The notes: generated by a model not told the origin, from the sequence alone. A DNA stretch of 64,000 bases from an uncultured Candidatus Melainabacteria bacterium (GCA_934700335.1 CAKUXM010000006.1:1-64000), one strand, 5' to 3'. Numbered from the stretch's first letter, positions 17,147-27,029 are shown. A program made the numbers and translations.

Positions 17147-18160
17147 TTAGCATTGCAAGTCGGGAAGTGCATAAATCTTTTGCAATAGAGATTGCTTTAA
17201 TTTCATTATCTTTTCATAAGAATATTCGATTTGGTTTTGTAAAAGTTTGTCTTGTAAAGCTTTTTTATAAATATTTTCAATCATATTTATAACTTCATCT
17301 GAGGCATCACGATAGATAAACATATTTAATCCTGCACGGATACCGAGTTCACAAGCGTTTTCAAAACCGTAATTATCGGCAATTGCTTTCATGTACATAT
17401 CATCAGAAATTATTACACCGTTAAAATTAAGATTATTTTTTAGATAATCTATGCAGTTTTTGTTCAAGCTTGTTGGATAATCTTCTCCAAAGGCTTTTGA
17501 CTGAATATGTGCAACCATAACCATTTCTATGCCTTCTGAAATTAGTGTTTTAAAAGGTTTTATATGAATTTTTTCTAACTCTTCCAAAGACTGATTTAGA
17601 GTTGGAAGTTCTAAGTGGCTGTCTTTAGAAGTGTCGCCATGCCCTGGAAAATGTTTAATGCACGGAATAATGCCATTTTTTCTGTAAGTTTTGATTACAA
17701 CACTAGCGCCTTTTATGACATCATCTGGATTGTCTGCAAAGGCACGCTCGTTGATGATTGGATTGTTTGGATTAGAGTTAACATCTGTGCATGGTGCAAA
17801 GTTTAGGTTTATGCCATAGGATTTTAATTCTTTAGAAATTTCTTCTGTTTGATTTTCTAAAAAGTTTAAACCTTTTTCATAAGCGTATTTTGCGCTTAGG
17901 TATTTTTTACCGTTATGAATGTTTTCTGTTCGTTCTACACGTCCGCCTTCTTGGTCAATAGAGAAAAAGGGTTTTATCTTAGCCTTTTTATCTAAATCTT
18001 GTATCAGTAGTTTAAATCCTTTGGTTGATTTTATATCACGAGTAAAAAATATTACACCGCCCAAACCTTCTGAAAGCGCTTGAGGTGTGTTTTTGGGGTC
18101 AACCCCTAAGATAAACATTTGGTATAGTTTACTTTTTAGTTCCATGATAATATCATACAT
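17147..18160 (-). CDS. nagZ: Beta-N-acetylhexosaminidase (glycoside hydrolase family 3)
   Basis: This 337-residue GH3 enzyme is expected to remove GlcNAc from anhydro-muropeptides during cell-wall recycling. Key motifs: FFSIDQEGGRVER near 62-74, NLNFAPCTDVN, the catalytic loop CIKHFPGHGDTSKDSH carrying the NagZ-specific His/Asp dyad (KHFPGHGD), MVMVAHIQ and GVIISDDMYMKAI with the nucleophile Asp. It has no signal peptide, consistent with cytoplasmic NagZ. An alternative ATG lies five codons in (18145); I kept the first because AAGG lies 10 bases upstream. Confidence 0.93.
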   Translation of the reverse strand: MYDIIMELKSKLYQMFILGVDPKNTPQALSEGLGGVIFFTRDIKSTKGFKLLIQDLDKKAKIKPFFSIDQEGGRVERTENIHNGKKYLSAKYAYEKGLNFLENQTEEISKELKSYGINLNFAPCTDVNSNPNNPIINERAFADNPDDVIKGASVVIKTYRKNGIIPCIKHFPGHGDTSKDSHLELPTLNQSLEELEKIHIKPFKTLISEGIEMVMVAHIQSKAFGEDYPTSLNKNCIDYLKNNLNFNGVIISDDMYMKAIADNYGFENACELGIRAGLNMFIYRDASDEVINMIENIYKKALQDKLLQNQIEYSYEKIMKLKQSLLQKIYALPDLQC

Positions 18161-18226
18161 TTGTATGAGACCTTATTGCAAGTTTTTATTGTAATATGTA
18201 AATACTAAATAGGGAGTAGGTAGATA

Positions 18227-18682
18227 ATGAAAAAAGCATTATTGATTATAATACTAGGTGTTTTTACGCTTATGGCATTCGGTATTGATGCGTATGCTGC
18301 GAAAAAAGCTTCTAAAAGTAAAGTTCCGCAAGAAGAAATTCAAGCAATGTCAGATACAATTGATAATTTAACAAGAAAAGTATATGGTAACACTTTACTT
18401 TCACCAGAAGATAACAGAAATTTAATTAATGTAAAAATTAAATTAGATAATCAAATGTTGATTTCTCCAGACGTAATACTTGCACCTTTGTATTACAAAT
18501 TAGGTTGTTTATTAAAATTAAGAGATATGCAAGCTGAATCAATTGAATGTTTCCAAACAATTTTGGAAAACTTCTCAGATACAGCACTTGCGCCAAAAGC
18601 TAGAGCAAACTTGAAGGCTATGGGTGTAGAAGTTGCAGAAGTTGAAGATACAACAAGTGATGATGAGGAAGAAGATTTCTAG
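18227..18682 (+). CDS. Periplasmic TPR-like protein of unknown function
   Basis: A 151-residue protein with a signal peptide (MKKALLIIILGVFTLMAFGIDAYA, cleavage near 24). A helical segment APLYYKLGCLLKLRDMQAESIECFQTILENF resembles one TPR unit, as in periplasmic YbgF-type proteins, and the tail is very acidic (DDEEEDF). The start follows GGGAGTAGGT. That sequence resembles the second block of the shared promoter motif, but the upstream block is not at the right distance. The function is unknown. Confidence 0.75.
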   Translation: MKKALLIIILGVFTLMAFGIDAYAAKKASKSKVPQEEIQAMSDTIDNLTRKVYGNTLLSPEDNRNLINVKIKLDNQMLISPDVILAPLYYKLGCLLKLRDMQAESIECFQTILENFSDTALAPKARANLKAMGVEVAEVEDTTSDDEEEDF

Positions 18683-18825
18683 CGCGAGTGAGCAGAGGGC
18701 GAAGACTTGAAGATTTTGAAAAATGAAATTTTGAAAAATCTTCAATTGTAGACCCGTTTAATGCGAGCGAGCAAGACAGCGCAAGCGAGCAGAGCAATAA
18801 GTGAAGTGAAAGAATAAATTTTAAC

Positions 18826-18857
18826 AAAAACGGAGTAGATTTATCTACTCCGTTTTT
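18826..18857 (+). terminator. Perfect 14-bp terminator
   Basis: AAAAACGGAGTAGA-TTTA-TCTACTCCGTTTTT, followed by GTTTTAT. It lies 144 bases after the TPR-like gene and works in either direction. Confidence 0.85.
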
Positions 18858-18872
18858 GTTTTATATTAACTA

Positions 18873-18955
18873 TGTCGGGTTTCTCCACAGCATCTGACTA
18901 ATGAGTGTATTATTCATTCACCAACCTCAGATTCCGGAGCGGAGTCTGGAATGAC
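18873..18955 (-). repeat. Mosaic GTCATTCC...TCTGAGGTTGGTGAAT repeat, inverted copy
   Basis: Read on the minus strand it gives GGAATCTGAGGTTGGTGAATG and GTCAGATGCTGTGGAG, closely matching 31190-31274 and 44169-44240. Confidence 0.75.
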
Positions 18956-19128
18956 AGAAGAGAAAATATACTCACTAATTTACCAATTTTATATTTCCAA
19001 ACAAATATGATATAATTTACCTTGTAATGTCAGTAATGTATGTTGGGGTTTCTATCCCAACAATATAAATGCAGGAGATTGCTTCGTTGTAAACTTTTTG
19101 TGTAACTGTCAAAGAATAACACCAAAAT

Positions 19129-19191
19129 GTCATTGCGAACGAAGTGAAGCAATCCAAAAGAGTTTGTTTTGTCGATACTCCTCGCAATGAC
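19129..19191. repeat. Palindromic CATTGCGA repeat
   Basis: GTCATTGCGA at one end and TCGCAATGAC at the other, with GAAGTGAAGCAATCC inside. Same family as 2301-2380 and 44016-44093. Confidence 0.8.
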
Positions 19192-19239
19192 AATATAAGC
19201 TAGATTTGGGATTTTATCCCAAAAATATCGGGGATTATT

Positions 19240-21819
19240 ATGAAGAAAATACTTATATTTTGCGTATTATTTTTTATGCCATTAATGGTTTTTGCGGGTG
19301 AAGCAAAAATTTATAAATTAAAGAGTGGTCAAACTGTTGTTATTCAACAAGTTAAGAGTAATCCAATTGTTACAATTGATACTTGGATAAAAACAGGTTC
19401 AATTGATGAAACTGATAAAAACAATGGCGTTGCTCACTTTTTGGAACATTTATTTTTCAAAGGGTCTAGTAAATATCCAGTAGGTGAGTTTGATAGACTT
19501 GTTGAATCACAAGGTGGCGAAACAAATGCTGCAACTAGCAAAGATTTTACGCATTACTATATAACAATTCCTTCTGATAAATTTGATATGGCGTTGGATT
19601 TGCATTCCGATATGCTTTTAACACCACAAATTCCGCAAGACGAATTGACTAGTGAAAGAAAAGTTGTAATTGAAGAGATTTCAAAAGATTTAAACTCTCC
19701 CCGCAAAAAATTATCTAAAAATCTTACTGCGTTAATATACAAAACTCACCCGTACAAAAGAGAAGTTATCGGGAAAAAAGAAGTTATTGCAAACATAACC
19801 CGTGAAGAAATTTTTGATTTTTATAATAAAAATTATGGTCCTCAAAATATGATAACTCTTGTTGTTGGAGATGTTGAGCCAGAGACAACTTTGAAGAAGG
19901 TTGAAAAAGCTTTCGCAAATAACAACAAAGTTTCTAAACAAAAACATTATAAACAAGAAAAACGTTTAACAAAAAATGTAGAAAAAATAGATTATGACGA
20001 CATTTCTACAGGATATTTGGGAATGGGTTATAATACTGTTTCTATGAAAAATAAAGACACTTATGCACTAGATGTTTTGGCAGTTATTTTAGGACAAGGT
20101 AGAAGTTCAAGATTTTATCAAGATATAAAAGAAAATAAACAGTTAGCATATTCAATTACTTGCGGAAATTCTTCTAGCAAAGATGACGGCTTGTTTATTA
20201 TCAGTGCAAATTTTCAGCCAGAAAATGTTGAAAAGTTGAGAAAAGAAATTGATAGAGAAGTTCAAAAGATAAAAAAATACGGCATTGATGATGAAGATTT
20301 GAATTTTGCAAAAAGTGTAATCGAAAAAGATACAGCATTTGCGAGAGAATCTATCACAGATATTGCGACAGAACTTGGTTATACATTAGTCGTTACTGGT
20401 CAAAATGATTATTATGATAATTACGTAGCCAATATCAAAAAAGTTACAACAGAAGATGTAAGAAGAGTTGCAAATAAGTATTTGAATTACAGTGCAACAT
20501 CAATTTTGCTTCCTAAAAAATATGAAAAAGAAATTAAGGATATGAAAATTATCAAAAATACAGAGGCAAAATTTGTAAAAGAAGCTTTTGGCATAAAGAA
20601 ATATACGCTTGAAAACAAGGCGACATTGCTTGTAAATCAAAATGATGCAAACGAAATTGTTGCGATTAGCATAAATGCAAGAGGTGGCGAATTTTTAGAA
20701 AAAATCGCTGGTACTGGATTTTTGACTTCTCAACTTATGACAAAAGGTACTAAAAAATATTCTTTTGAAGAATTGAGCAGAATTCTAGAAGAAAACGGTA
20801 TCAATATTGTTGCAAGTACTGGTGGAGATAACTTTGCAATAACTGTTTTGACAACAAGAACACAATTGAATAAAGCTTTAGAAATTCTTGACGAAATTGT
20901 GAATAATGCTAATTTTAAAGAAGAACAATTGACTAAAGATAAGGCATCTTTGATTAATAATATTAAAAAATCAAGAGATATTCCTTTAAAGGTTGCTTTA
21001 GAAAACTATAAAACAATGATTTTTAAGGGTTCACCTTATTCAAATACAAACAAAATTCTTGAAAAAACTGTTCCTACAATAAAACTTTCAGACATTCAAG
21101 AATATTACGACAAGATTTTTTATCCTGAAAATATCGTGATTGGTGTTACTGGTAATGTTAATGAAAAAGAACTTGTTGGACATTTTACAAACATGTTTAA
21201 TGGTAAAAAAGGTTCAAAGTTTGATTTTGCAAAATATTCAAACGCTGTTAAACCAATCACTAAGGCAGAAACCGTAGAAAAGAAGATTGATAAACTTCAA
21301 ACTTCTTGGTATTTTACAGGTTGGCAAACTTCTGGCGTTACAAACAAAAAAGAGTATGCAACTTTGCAGGTTATAAATTCAATTCTTGGTGGTGGAATGA
21401 GTTCAAGATTGTTTAGAAACGTTAGAGATAAGGAAGGTTTGGCTTATCAAATTGGTTCTAGCTATGCACCACAAAGATTGAAGGGTCAATTTATGGTTTA
21501 TATTGGAACAAACCCTAAGACTTTAAAATATTCTGAAAAGAGATTATTAGAAGAAGTTTATAAATTGAAGACAGAACCTGTTTCTGCAGAGGAATTAAAG
21601 TCTGCAAAAGAAAAATTAATCGGAGGTTATTATATTGCGTTAGAAACTAATCTTGATAAGGCATCTACAATTTCAAATTTTGAAGCTTCATCAAGAGGCT
21701 TTGAATTTATTGATGAATACAAAACTCTTGTAAATGCTGTAACTGCGCAAGATGTTATGAACGTTGCGAAGAAATATTTTAACGACAAAAGAGTAACTTC
21801 AATAGTTAATGAGAAATAA
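19240..21819 (+). CDS. M16 family zinc peptidase, two-domain, secreted
   Basis: An 859-residue insulinase/PqqL/pitrilysin-type peptidase with a signal peptide (MKKILIFCVLFFMPLMVFAGE). The first M16 half carries the inverted zinc motif HFLEHLFFKG (H66, E69, H70), with the downstream glutamate expected in EISKDLNSPRKK. The second half (from about 445) lacks HxxEH and corresponds to the inactive partner, with the C-terminal LRFR-like block GGMSSRLFRNVRDKEGLAY. This fused active-plus-inactive layout resembles PqqL-like periplasmic peptidases. The substrate is unknown. recG starts three bases after the stop. Confidence 0.92.
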   Translation: MKKILIFCVLFFMPLMVFAGEAKIYKLKSGQTVVIQQVKSNPIVTIDTWIKTGSIDETDKNNGVAHFLEHLFFKGSSKYPVGEFDRLVESQGGETNAATSKDFTHYYITIPSDKFDMALDLHSDMLLTPQIPQDELTSERKVVIEEISKDLNSPRKKLSKNLTALIYKTHPYKREVIGKKEVIANITREEIFDFYNKNYGPQNMITLVVGDVEPETTLKKVEKAFANNNKVSKQKHYKQEKRLTKNVEKIDYDDISTGYLGMGYNTVSMKNKDTYALDVLAVILGQGRSSRFYQDIKENKQLAYSITCGNSSSKDDGLFIISANFQPENVEKLRKEIDREVQKIKKYGIDDEDLNFAKSVIEKDTAFARESITDIATELGYTLVVTGQNDYYDNYVANIKKVTTEDVRRVANKYLNYSATSILLPKKYEKEIKDMKIIKNTEAKFVKEAFGIKKYTLENKATLLVNQNDANEIVAISINARGGEFLEKIAGTGFLTSQLMTKGTKKYSFEELSRILEENGINIVASTGGDNFAITVLTTRTQLNKALEILDEIVNNANFKEEQLTKDKASLINNIKKSRDIPLKVALENYKTMIFKGSPYSNTNKILEKTVPTIKLSDIQEYYDKIFYPENIVIGVTGNVNEKELVGHFTNMFNGKKGSKFDFAKYSNAVKPITKAETVEKKIDKLQTSWYFTGWQTSGVTNKKEYATLQVINSILGGGMSSRLFRNVRDKEGLAYQIGSSYAPQRLKGQFMVYIGTNPKTLKYSEKRLLEEVYKLKTEPVSAEELKSAKEKLIGGYYIALETNLDKASTISNFEASSRGFEFIDEYKTLVNAVTAQDVMNVAKKYFNDKRVTSIVNEK

Positions 21820-21822
21820 TAA

Positions 21823-24198
21823 ATGAACAATAGATTTGAACAAATAAAACAAGCTATAGAGGTTGAAGTTAAACACTGTTATATAAATATTCAGGGCAAA
21901 ACTCAATCTTTTTCAAAGTTTATTTATTCAAAGATGAAAGAGGAATATAAAAACTCTAAAAATCCAAAATGGCAAATTTTAATGGAATATTTTGACCATT
22001 ATTCGACAGAATCTCTTGTTGCAAGAAAAAGAGCTATTTCACGATTGGTGAGGGTTATAAAAGATGAACTTAAACCTAAAAAAGAAGTCTCGGTTGAAAA
22101 AGATATTCCAAAAGACCCAGCAGTTACTGATATTTGTGATATAAGAGGTATTGGTTCTAAAACTGCTTATCAGTTGAATAAATTGGGGATTTTTACTGCT
22201 AACGATTTGATGTATTATTTCCCGAGAAAACATATTGATTACTCAAATATAGATAAGATTTCAAATTTGAAGGCGGGCATGACAACTACTATTTTTGGGT
22301 ATATAAAAACGACTCAGGCTTTTACTTCAAAAAGTGGTTTAGGAATTTGTAAAGTTCAGATAAAAGACGAAACAGGAAGTATTACTTTAAACTTTTTTAT
22401 GGCAAAGGCTGGAAGATATTTGTTAGAAAGAGTTAAATCTCAATTTCCTAAGAATAGTGCAATAATGGTTTCTGGCATTGTTAAGGTTAATTCTTATGAC
22501 GGCAAACTTACAATTGATAAACCGACTTATAATTTGATTGAAACGATTGATGGTGAACATTCTTCATTGAATGCGGGTAGAATTGTTCCGATTTACGCTG
22601 TGAGTGAAAATTTTAGTATTAAAACTATGAGAAAGGCTATTCATACATGTTTAGAAATGTTTAAGGATACTATTACAACGGTTTTACCAGATTATTTGAT
22701 TGAAAAACATAAACTTTTGAGTAAAAAAGATGCTATTTGCGAAATACATTTTCCAAGTAGCATGGAAATGCTTGAAAGAGCGAGATTTACGCTTGTTTTT
22801 GAAGAGTTGTTTATTATTCAGATAAAAATGCTTGAACATAGAGAACAGGTTAAAAAAGAACTTGCAACAGTGCCTTTAAAAATTAAAGATGACGGTTTGG
22901 TTATGAATTTTATCAAGAATTTACCGTTTGAATTGACTTCTGCACAAAAAAATGCAGTGAATGAAATTTTGAATGATTTAACAAAAGAAGAACCTATGCA
23001 AAGACTTTTACAAGGTGATGTAGGTAGCGGAAAAACGGTTGTTGCGACAATATTTTTACTTGCTGCGGTGGAAAGTGGTTATCAAGGTGCAATTATGGCA
23101 CCTACAGAAATCCTTGCAAAACAACATTACAATAATCTTGTTGAGTGGTTAACTCCGATGAATTTGAAAATAGGCTTGTTCTTGGGTTCTAGTAAGAAAA
23201 AAATGCGTACAAAAATGGAACAAGATTTGATTAATGGTCAAATTGATATTGCAGTGGGAACACATGCTCTTATTCAAGATAATGTTGAGTTTAATAACTT
23301 AGGTGCAATTGTAATTGATGAGCAACATCGATTTGGAGTTAAACAAAGAAGTAAATTGACGAAAAAATCTCTTGCTCCTCAAACTCTTACTATGACTGCA
23401 ACTCCAATTCCTAGAACTTTGGCATTTACTTTGCATGGCGATTTAGATTTGACGATTATTGATGAAATGCCAATGGGTAGAAAACCTGTTAAAACTTATG
23501 TTATGACAAATCATAGAGAGATTTATAAGCTCATTAGAAGTGAGGTTGAAGTCGGTCATCAAGCGTATATTGTTTATCCACTGATTGATGAAAGTGAAAC
23601 TTTGAGTGCAAAAGCTGCAACTAAAGAAGCTGAAAGACTTCAAGAAACTGTCTTTTCTGATTTAAAAATTGGACTTCTTCATGGAAAATTGAAAAATGAA
23701 GAAAAAGAAGAAGTTATGCAAAAATTTAAAAATAAAGAATATGATATTTTGGTTTCTACAACCGTTGTGGAAGTCGGCGTTGATGTTAAAAACGCAACTG
23801 TCATGGTAATTGAAAATGCAGAAAGATTTGGTTTATCACAACTTCACCAATTGAGAGGTCGAGTTGGTCGTTCTGATTTGCAATCATATTGTATTTTATC
23901 AAGCTCTTCTAAGCAACCTGAAACGCTTGAAAGATTGCATGTCATGGAAGAAACAAATAACGGTTTTGTTATTTCAGAAAAAGACTTAGAACTTAGAGGT
24001 CCAGGGGATTTCTTAGGTGTAAGACAAAGTGGTTTACCTGAATTTTTAATTGCAGATATTATAAAAGATACTAAAACCCTTGAATTAGCTCGATATGAAG
24101 CTCAACAATTTATGGCAGAAAAGGATATAGACGATTATCCAAGTTTAAAAATGGCTGAAAGTCTTAATTCGTCTGACAAAGACCTGCTTTCTGCATAG
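21823..24198 (+). CDS. recG: ATP-dependent DNA helicase RecG
   Basis: This 791-residue helicase reverses stalled replication forks and processes branched DNA. After an N-terminal extension of about 105 residues (common in cyanobacterial RecG) comes the wedge domain with DIRGIGSKTAYQLNKLGI and the OB fold. The helicase motor follows, with Walker A GDVGSGKT (about 398), DEQH box IDEQHRFGV (about 498), MTATPIPRT, and the C-terminal RecG motifs QLRGRVGR and ELRGPGDFLGVRQSGLP. It is complete and follows the M16 gene directly. Confidence 0.95.
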   Translation: MNNRFEQIKQAIEVEVKHCYINIQGKTQSFSKFIYSKMKEEYKNSKNPKWQILMEYFDHYSTESLVARKRAISRLVRVIKDELKPKKEVSVEKDIPKDPAVTDICDIRGIGSKTAYQLNKLGIFTANDLMYYFPRKHIDYSNIDKISNLKAGMTTTIFGYIKTTQAFTSKSGLGICKVQIKDETGSITLNFFMAKAGRYLLERVKSQFPKNSAIMVSGIVKVNSYDGKLTIDKPTYNLIETIDGEHSSLNAGRIVPIYAVSENFSIKTMRKAIHTCLEMFKDTITTVLPDYLIEKHKLLSKKDAICEIHFPSSMEMLERARFTLVFEELFIIQIKMLEHREQVKKELATVPLKIKDDGLVMNFIKNLPFELTSAQKNAVNEILNDLTKEEPMQRLLQGDVGSGKTVVATIFLLAAVESGYQGAIMAPTEILAKQHYNNLVEWLTPMNLKIGLFLGSSKKKMRTKMEQDLINGQIDIAVGTHALIQDNVEFNNLGAIVIDEQHRFGVKQRSKLTKKSLAPQTLTMTATPIPRTLAFTLHGDLDLTIIDEMPMGRKPVKTYVMTNHREIYKLIRSEVEVGHQAYIVYPLIDESETLSAKAATKEAERLQETVFSDLKIGLLHGKLKNEEKEEVMQKFKNKEYDILVSTTVVEVGVDVKNATVMVIENAERFGLSQLHQLRGRVGRSDLQSYCILSSSSKQPETLERLHVMEETNNGFVISEKDLELRGPGDFLGVRQSGLPEFLIADIIKDTKTLELARYEAQQFMAEKDIDDYPSLKMAESLNSSDKDLLSA

Positions 24199-24218
24199 TT
24201 CATAATTCTTAACAATAA

Positions 24219-24259
24219 AGCAATTTTTTTTAGGGCATGGAGTTTAAATAATAGTGTAG
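24219..24259 (+). promoter_or_regulatory. Two-block promoter motif before HNH-like gene 1
   Basis: AGCAATTT at 24219, 28 bases, then TAGTGTAG at 24252, with TTTAAATAA before it. The intervening CATGGAGTTTA is shared with the orphan motif at 39170. Confidence 0.6.
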
Positions 24260-24303
24260 ATGTATTGCAATTTACAAAATTTTTATATAGAAAGTGTGTT
24301 ATT

Positions 24304-25545
24304 TTGAACATTAATGAATTGAGAGCAACTGTTTTAACAAACAAAGTAGAAACAAAGGCTAAAGATAATAAGGAAGAAAAAACACAATTACCTCTAGCAA
24401 ACAACAAAGAAGTCATAAATGACAAGGGTGCTGCCGCATTAAAGAGCTATTTTATAGGAGCTCAACAAGTCGCATTTAAAGGTTTTCCGTGTGATACTGG
24501 TGAATTTAACCATAATATGGCAATGGTTCCATGCGCATGTTGCGGTAAGAAAATGCTTGCAGGCAACGAAAATGTAGATAAATTTGCACAAAAATTAACT
24601 CAAATTAAAGGAGAAGAAAGAAATAATTTTATAGATGATACAATGGATATTTACCGTCCGGTTGAAAAAACAATTATCAGAGGTATGAAAGCTTTAGGTG
24701 AAAAATATCCAGATAAAACAACATTTGAATTATGTGCTGAAATGGCTAAGGATCCAGAAGGTATTTTGAAAAATGGTCAATTAGCTGTTTTAGATGATGT
24801 TGATGCAAAAGCTAAAGAAATTTATGGTGAAGATAACAAGATTTCAAAATTTGTTAAATCGCAAAAACCACTTATAAACGGTCAAGAAAATAATCCAAAA
24901 TTTAACAGAGCTAATTTCGTTGCTGAAATGGACAATTTAACAACAGAAATGGGCGATGCTAAAGCAAAAGGTAAAGTCTTAAATGTCGCAATTGACATGC
25001 CATTTGAAGATGATTATTTCCAAAAAATGACAAAGAAAATTACACAACCAAGAAAATTTATTAGAACATTATATTGCAATGCTGTAAAAACAGCTGAACA
25101 CATTCACCCAAAATCTTTAGGTGGTCCAAACAACACTGAAAACTACATGAGTGAATGTAATGAATGTAATGAAAACAGACAAAATTATGATTTGAATTCA
25201 TATTGGATGAGCAGATATCCATCAATGCCATACAACGTTCAACAATTCTGTGATGATGTAACAGAAAAAGTTGTATCAGGCAAAATTGGTCCTCACTTCG
25301 TTGATTATCCAAAAGACTTAAAAGTTGCAGTTGAATCAGAAACAAAAGGTGCAATTACATTAAAAGTCTTAAATCCAGAAGAAATCAATAAGAAAAGAGC
25401 AGAAAAGGGCTTAGAACCTCTTCCTCAGCCAACAGCAGAAAACGTTGAAAAAGCAAGAAGAGAACAAAGAAAACAACCTCACGAACAAAACCCTCTTCCG
25501 GCTCCAAGACCAGCAAAAGCCCCAACAACTAAAAAAGCAGCGTAG
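24304..25545 (+). CDS. HNH-nuclease-like protein, tandem paralogue 1
   Basis: A 413-residue protein with VPCACCGKKM (C77, C80) far upstream of an HNH-type core AEHIHPKSLGGPNNTENY (H266, H268) and SECNECNENR (C285, C288). Normally the CxxC knuckle directly precedes the HNH histidines; here about 180 helical residues separate them. The C-terminus is Pro/Lys/Arg-rich. The N-terminus has VAFKGF near 57-62. An earlier TTG at 24265 is possible. I chose the TTG at 24304 because its product (MNINELR) matches the paralogue (MKINAIS). A nuclease activity is inferred from residues only; the target is unknown. Confidence 0.72.
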   Translation: MNINELRATVLTNKVETKAKDNKEEKTQLPLANNKEVINDKGAAALKSYFIGAQQVAFKGFPCDTGEFNHNMAMVPCACCGKKMLAGNENVDKFAQKLTQIKGEERNNFIDDTMDIYRPVEKTIIRGMKALGEKYPDKTTFELCAEMAKDPEGILKNGQLAVLDDVDAKAKEIYGEDNKISKFVKSQKPLINGQENNPKFNRANFVAEMDNLTTEMGDAKAKGKVLNVAIDMPFEDDYFQKMTKKITQPRKFIRTLYCNAVKTAEHIHPKSLGGPNNTENYMSECNECNENRQNYDLNSYWMSRYPSMPYNVQQFCDDVTEKVVSGKIGPHFVDYPKDLKVAVESETKGAITLKVLNPEEINKKRAEKGLEPLPQPTAENVEKARREQRKQPHEQNPLPAPRPAKAPTTKKAA

Positions 25546-25570
25546 GTTAAAATTAAAATTATAAGTTTAA

Positions 25571-25604
25571 AAAAGATGAGTTAACATAGTTTAACTCATC
25601 TTTT
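25571..25604 (+). terminator. Terminator between the two HNH-like genes
   Basis: AAAGATGAGTTAA-catag-TTAACTCATCTTTTT: an intact stem with T-run, so the two paralogues are separate transcription units. Confidence 0.85.
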
Positions 25605-25719
25605 TATACGATTTTGTAAATAAATTGTAAATATTTGTTAAAATAGGTAGCAAAAATATATTTTAGAGTCATTATAGATATATCCACAGAATATATGTCC
25701 ACACAATAGAACAATTTTC

Positions 25720-25756
25720 TGCAATTTACGAAGATATTTAAGAAGGGTAGAGTAGG
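25720..25756 (+). promoter_or_regulatory. Possible divergent copy of the two-block motif before HNH-like gene 2
   Basis: TGCAATTTAC at 25720 and GAGTAGG at 25750 resemble the two blocks, but the gap is 25 rather than 28 bases. Weaker than the other copies. Confidence 0.3.
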
Positions 25757-25759
25757 TAA

Positions 25760-27019
25760 ATGAAGATTAATGCTATTTCAATGGCAGCACCTGCAACATT
25801 TAGTGTTCAAAACAAAGCTGCTGAAAAAAATCCACAACTAGTAACAAATCCAATCGAAAACAGATTTCCACAACAAACAAACAATGGCGCAAAAGCTATT
25901 ATGAACTATTTCTTGGGTATGCAAAACGTACCATCATTCAAAGGCTATCCTTGTTCAACAGGTGAGTTTGTTGTTAAACAAATAAACAACGTACCATGCG
26001 CATGCTGTGGCGCTGAAATGATGAACTCTAAAGAACAAAATGAGTTTGTTGCAATCGCTTCAAAAGCTAAAGGTGAAGAATTAGCAAACGTATTTGCATC
26101 AAATTTACACAAAATCAGACGTAATGAAAGACCTGTAGCTCGTGAATTAATGGAAAGAGCTATCAAATATCCAAATCAAAAACTTTCTGAATTGGCTGAT
26201 AAAGATATGAATTCTACAAAACTTTTCAACAGAGAAAACTTAATCGTTTTAGATAACGTTGATAAAAAAGCTCAAGAACTTTACGGTGAAAAAAATAAAG
26301 TTTCTAAATACGCTCAAAGCCAAAAATCTATGATTGAAAGAAATGTTAGAAACGGTTTTGGCAGAGGTACATTCTTAGCTAACCTTAAAAAATTAACAGA
26401 AGATGATCAAGAAAAATCTCAAAAATTATTAACAGAAGCTATTGAATTACCACTAGACGAAAAAGGCGTTGCTAAAGTTATTCAAAAAGTTCAAGCTTCA
26501 GATTCAGTTGGTATCGCAAGAAGACTAATCGCAACAGCAGTTATGACAACTGAACATATTCACCCAAAATCTAAAGGTGGTCCAAACAACACTGAAAACT
26601 ATATGGGCGAATGTGCTGAATGTAACAACAACAGAGGTAGCCAAAACTTAAATCAATACTGGCAATCAACTTATCCAAATATGCCATCAGCTACTCAAAA
26701 ATATGCTGATTACATTTCTGAACAAATCATTAATGGTAAAATGGGTACAAAATACGAAGACCACATGGTTGATTTAGAAAAAGCAGTTGAAGGCGAAACT
26801 CAAGGTGCTATCGATTTAAAAGTTTTAAATCCAGAAGAAATCGATAAAGTTAGAAAAGAACGTGGTTTACCAGCTCCAACTCCATTACCACAAAAACCAA
26901 AACCAGAAAAAACTGAAGATAAAAAAGACGAAACAAAAATTTCTGGTTCTAAAAAACCAAATGGAACTAAAAAACCACACGGTGGTAAAAAACCTACTAG
27001 AAGACCAACTAGAAAATAA
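25760..27019 (+). CDS. HNH-nuclease-like protein, tandem paralogue 2
   Basis: A 419-residue paralogue of the preceding gene. VPCACCGAEM (C80, C83), TEHIHPKSKGGPNNTENY (H266, H268) and GECAECNNNR (C285, C288) fall at nearly the same residue numbers. The N-terminus has PSFKGY near 58-63, and the C-terminal 35 residues are Lys/Pro/Gly-rich (KKPNGTKKPHGGKKPTRRP), suggesting nucleic-acid or surface binding. No signal peptide. It is followed by a perfect 18-bp terminator. Function is inferred only from the HNH/zinc residues. Confidence 0.75.
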   Translation: MKINAISMAAPATFSVQNKAAEKNPQLVTNPIENRFPQQTNNGAKAIMNYFLGMQNVPSFKGYPCSTGEFVVKQINNVPCACCGAEMMNSKEQNEFVAIASKAKGEELANVFASNLHKIRRNERPVARELMERAIKYPNQKLSELADKDMNSTKLFNRENLIVLDNVDKKAQELYGEKNKVSKYAQSQKSMIERNVRNGFGRGTFLANLKKLTEDDQEKSQKLLTEAIELPLDEKGVAKVIQKVQASDSVGIARRLIATAVMTTEHIHPKSKGGPNNTENYMGECAECNNNRGSQNLNQYWQSTYPNMPSATQKYADYISEQIINGKMGTKYEDHMVDLEKAVEGETQGAIDLKVLNPEEIDKVRKERGLPAPTPLPQKPKPEKTEDKKDETKISGSKKPNGTKKPHGGKKPTRRPTRK

Positions 27020-27029
27020 TTAAAATAAA

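Larger units (their letters stand above)
18683..19239. other. 557-bp gap with hairpins and three repeat families
   Basis: It contains a hairpin at 18707-18745 (TTGAAGATTTT / AAAATCTTCAA), GCGAGCGAGC-type words including GTTTAATGCGAGCG (shared with 39594), a perfect terminator (18826-18857), an inverted mosaic repeat (18873-18955), a TGTTGGG-TCCCAACA hairpin near 19041-19062, a CATTGCGA palindrome (19129-19191) and a TTTGGGAT/ATCCCAAA hairpin near 19205-19223. No gene is seen. Confidence 0.7.

Noticed and set aside
24265..24303. TTG start at 24265 for HNH-like gene 1
   Set aside because: It would place the N-terminus immediately after the promoter block, with no ribosome site, and lengthen the protein beyond its paralogue.
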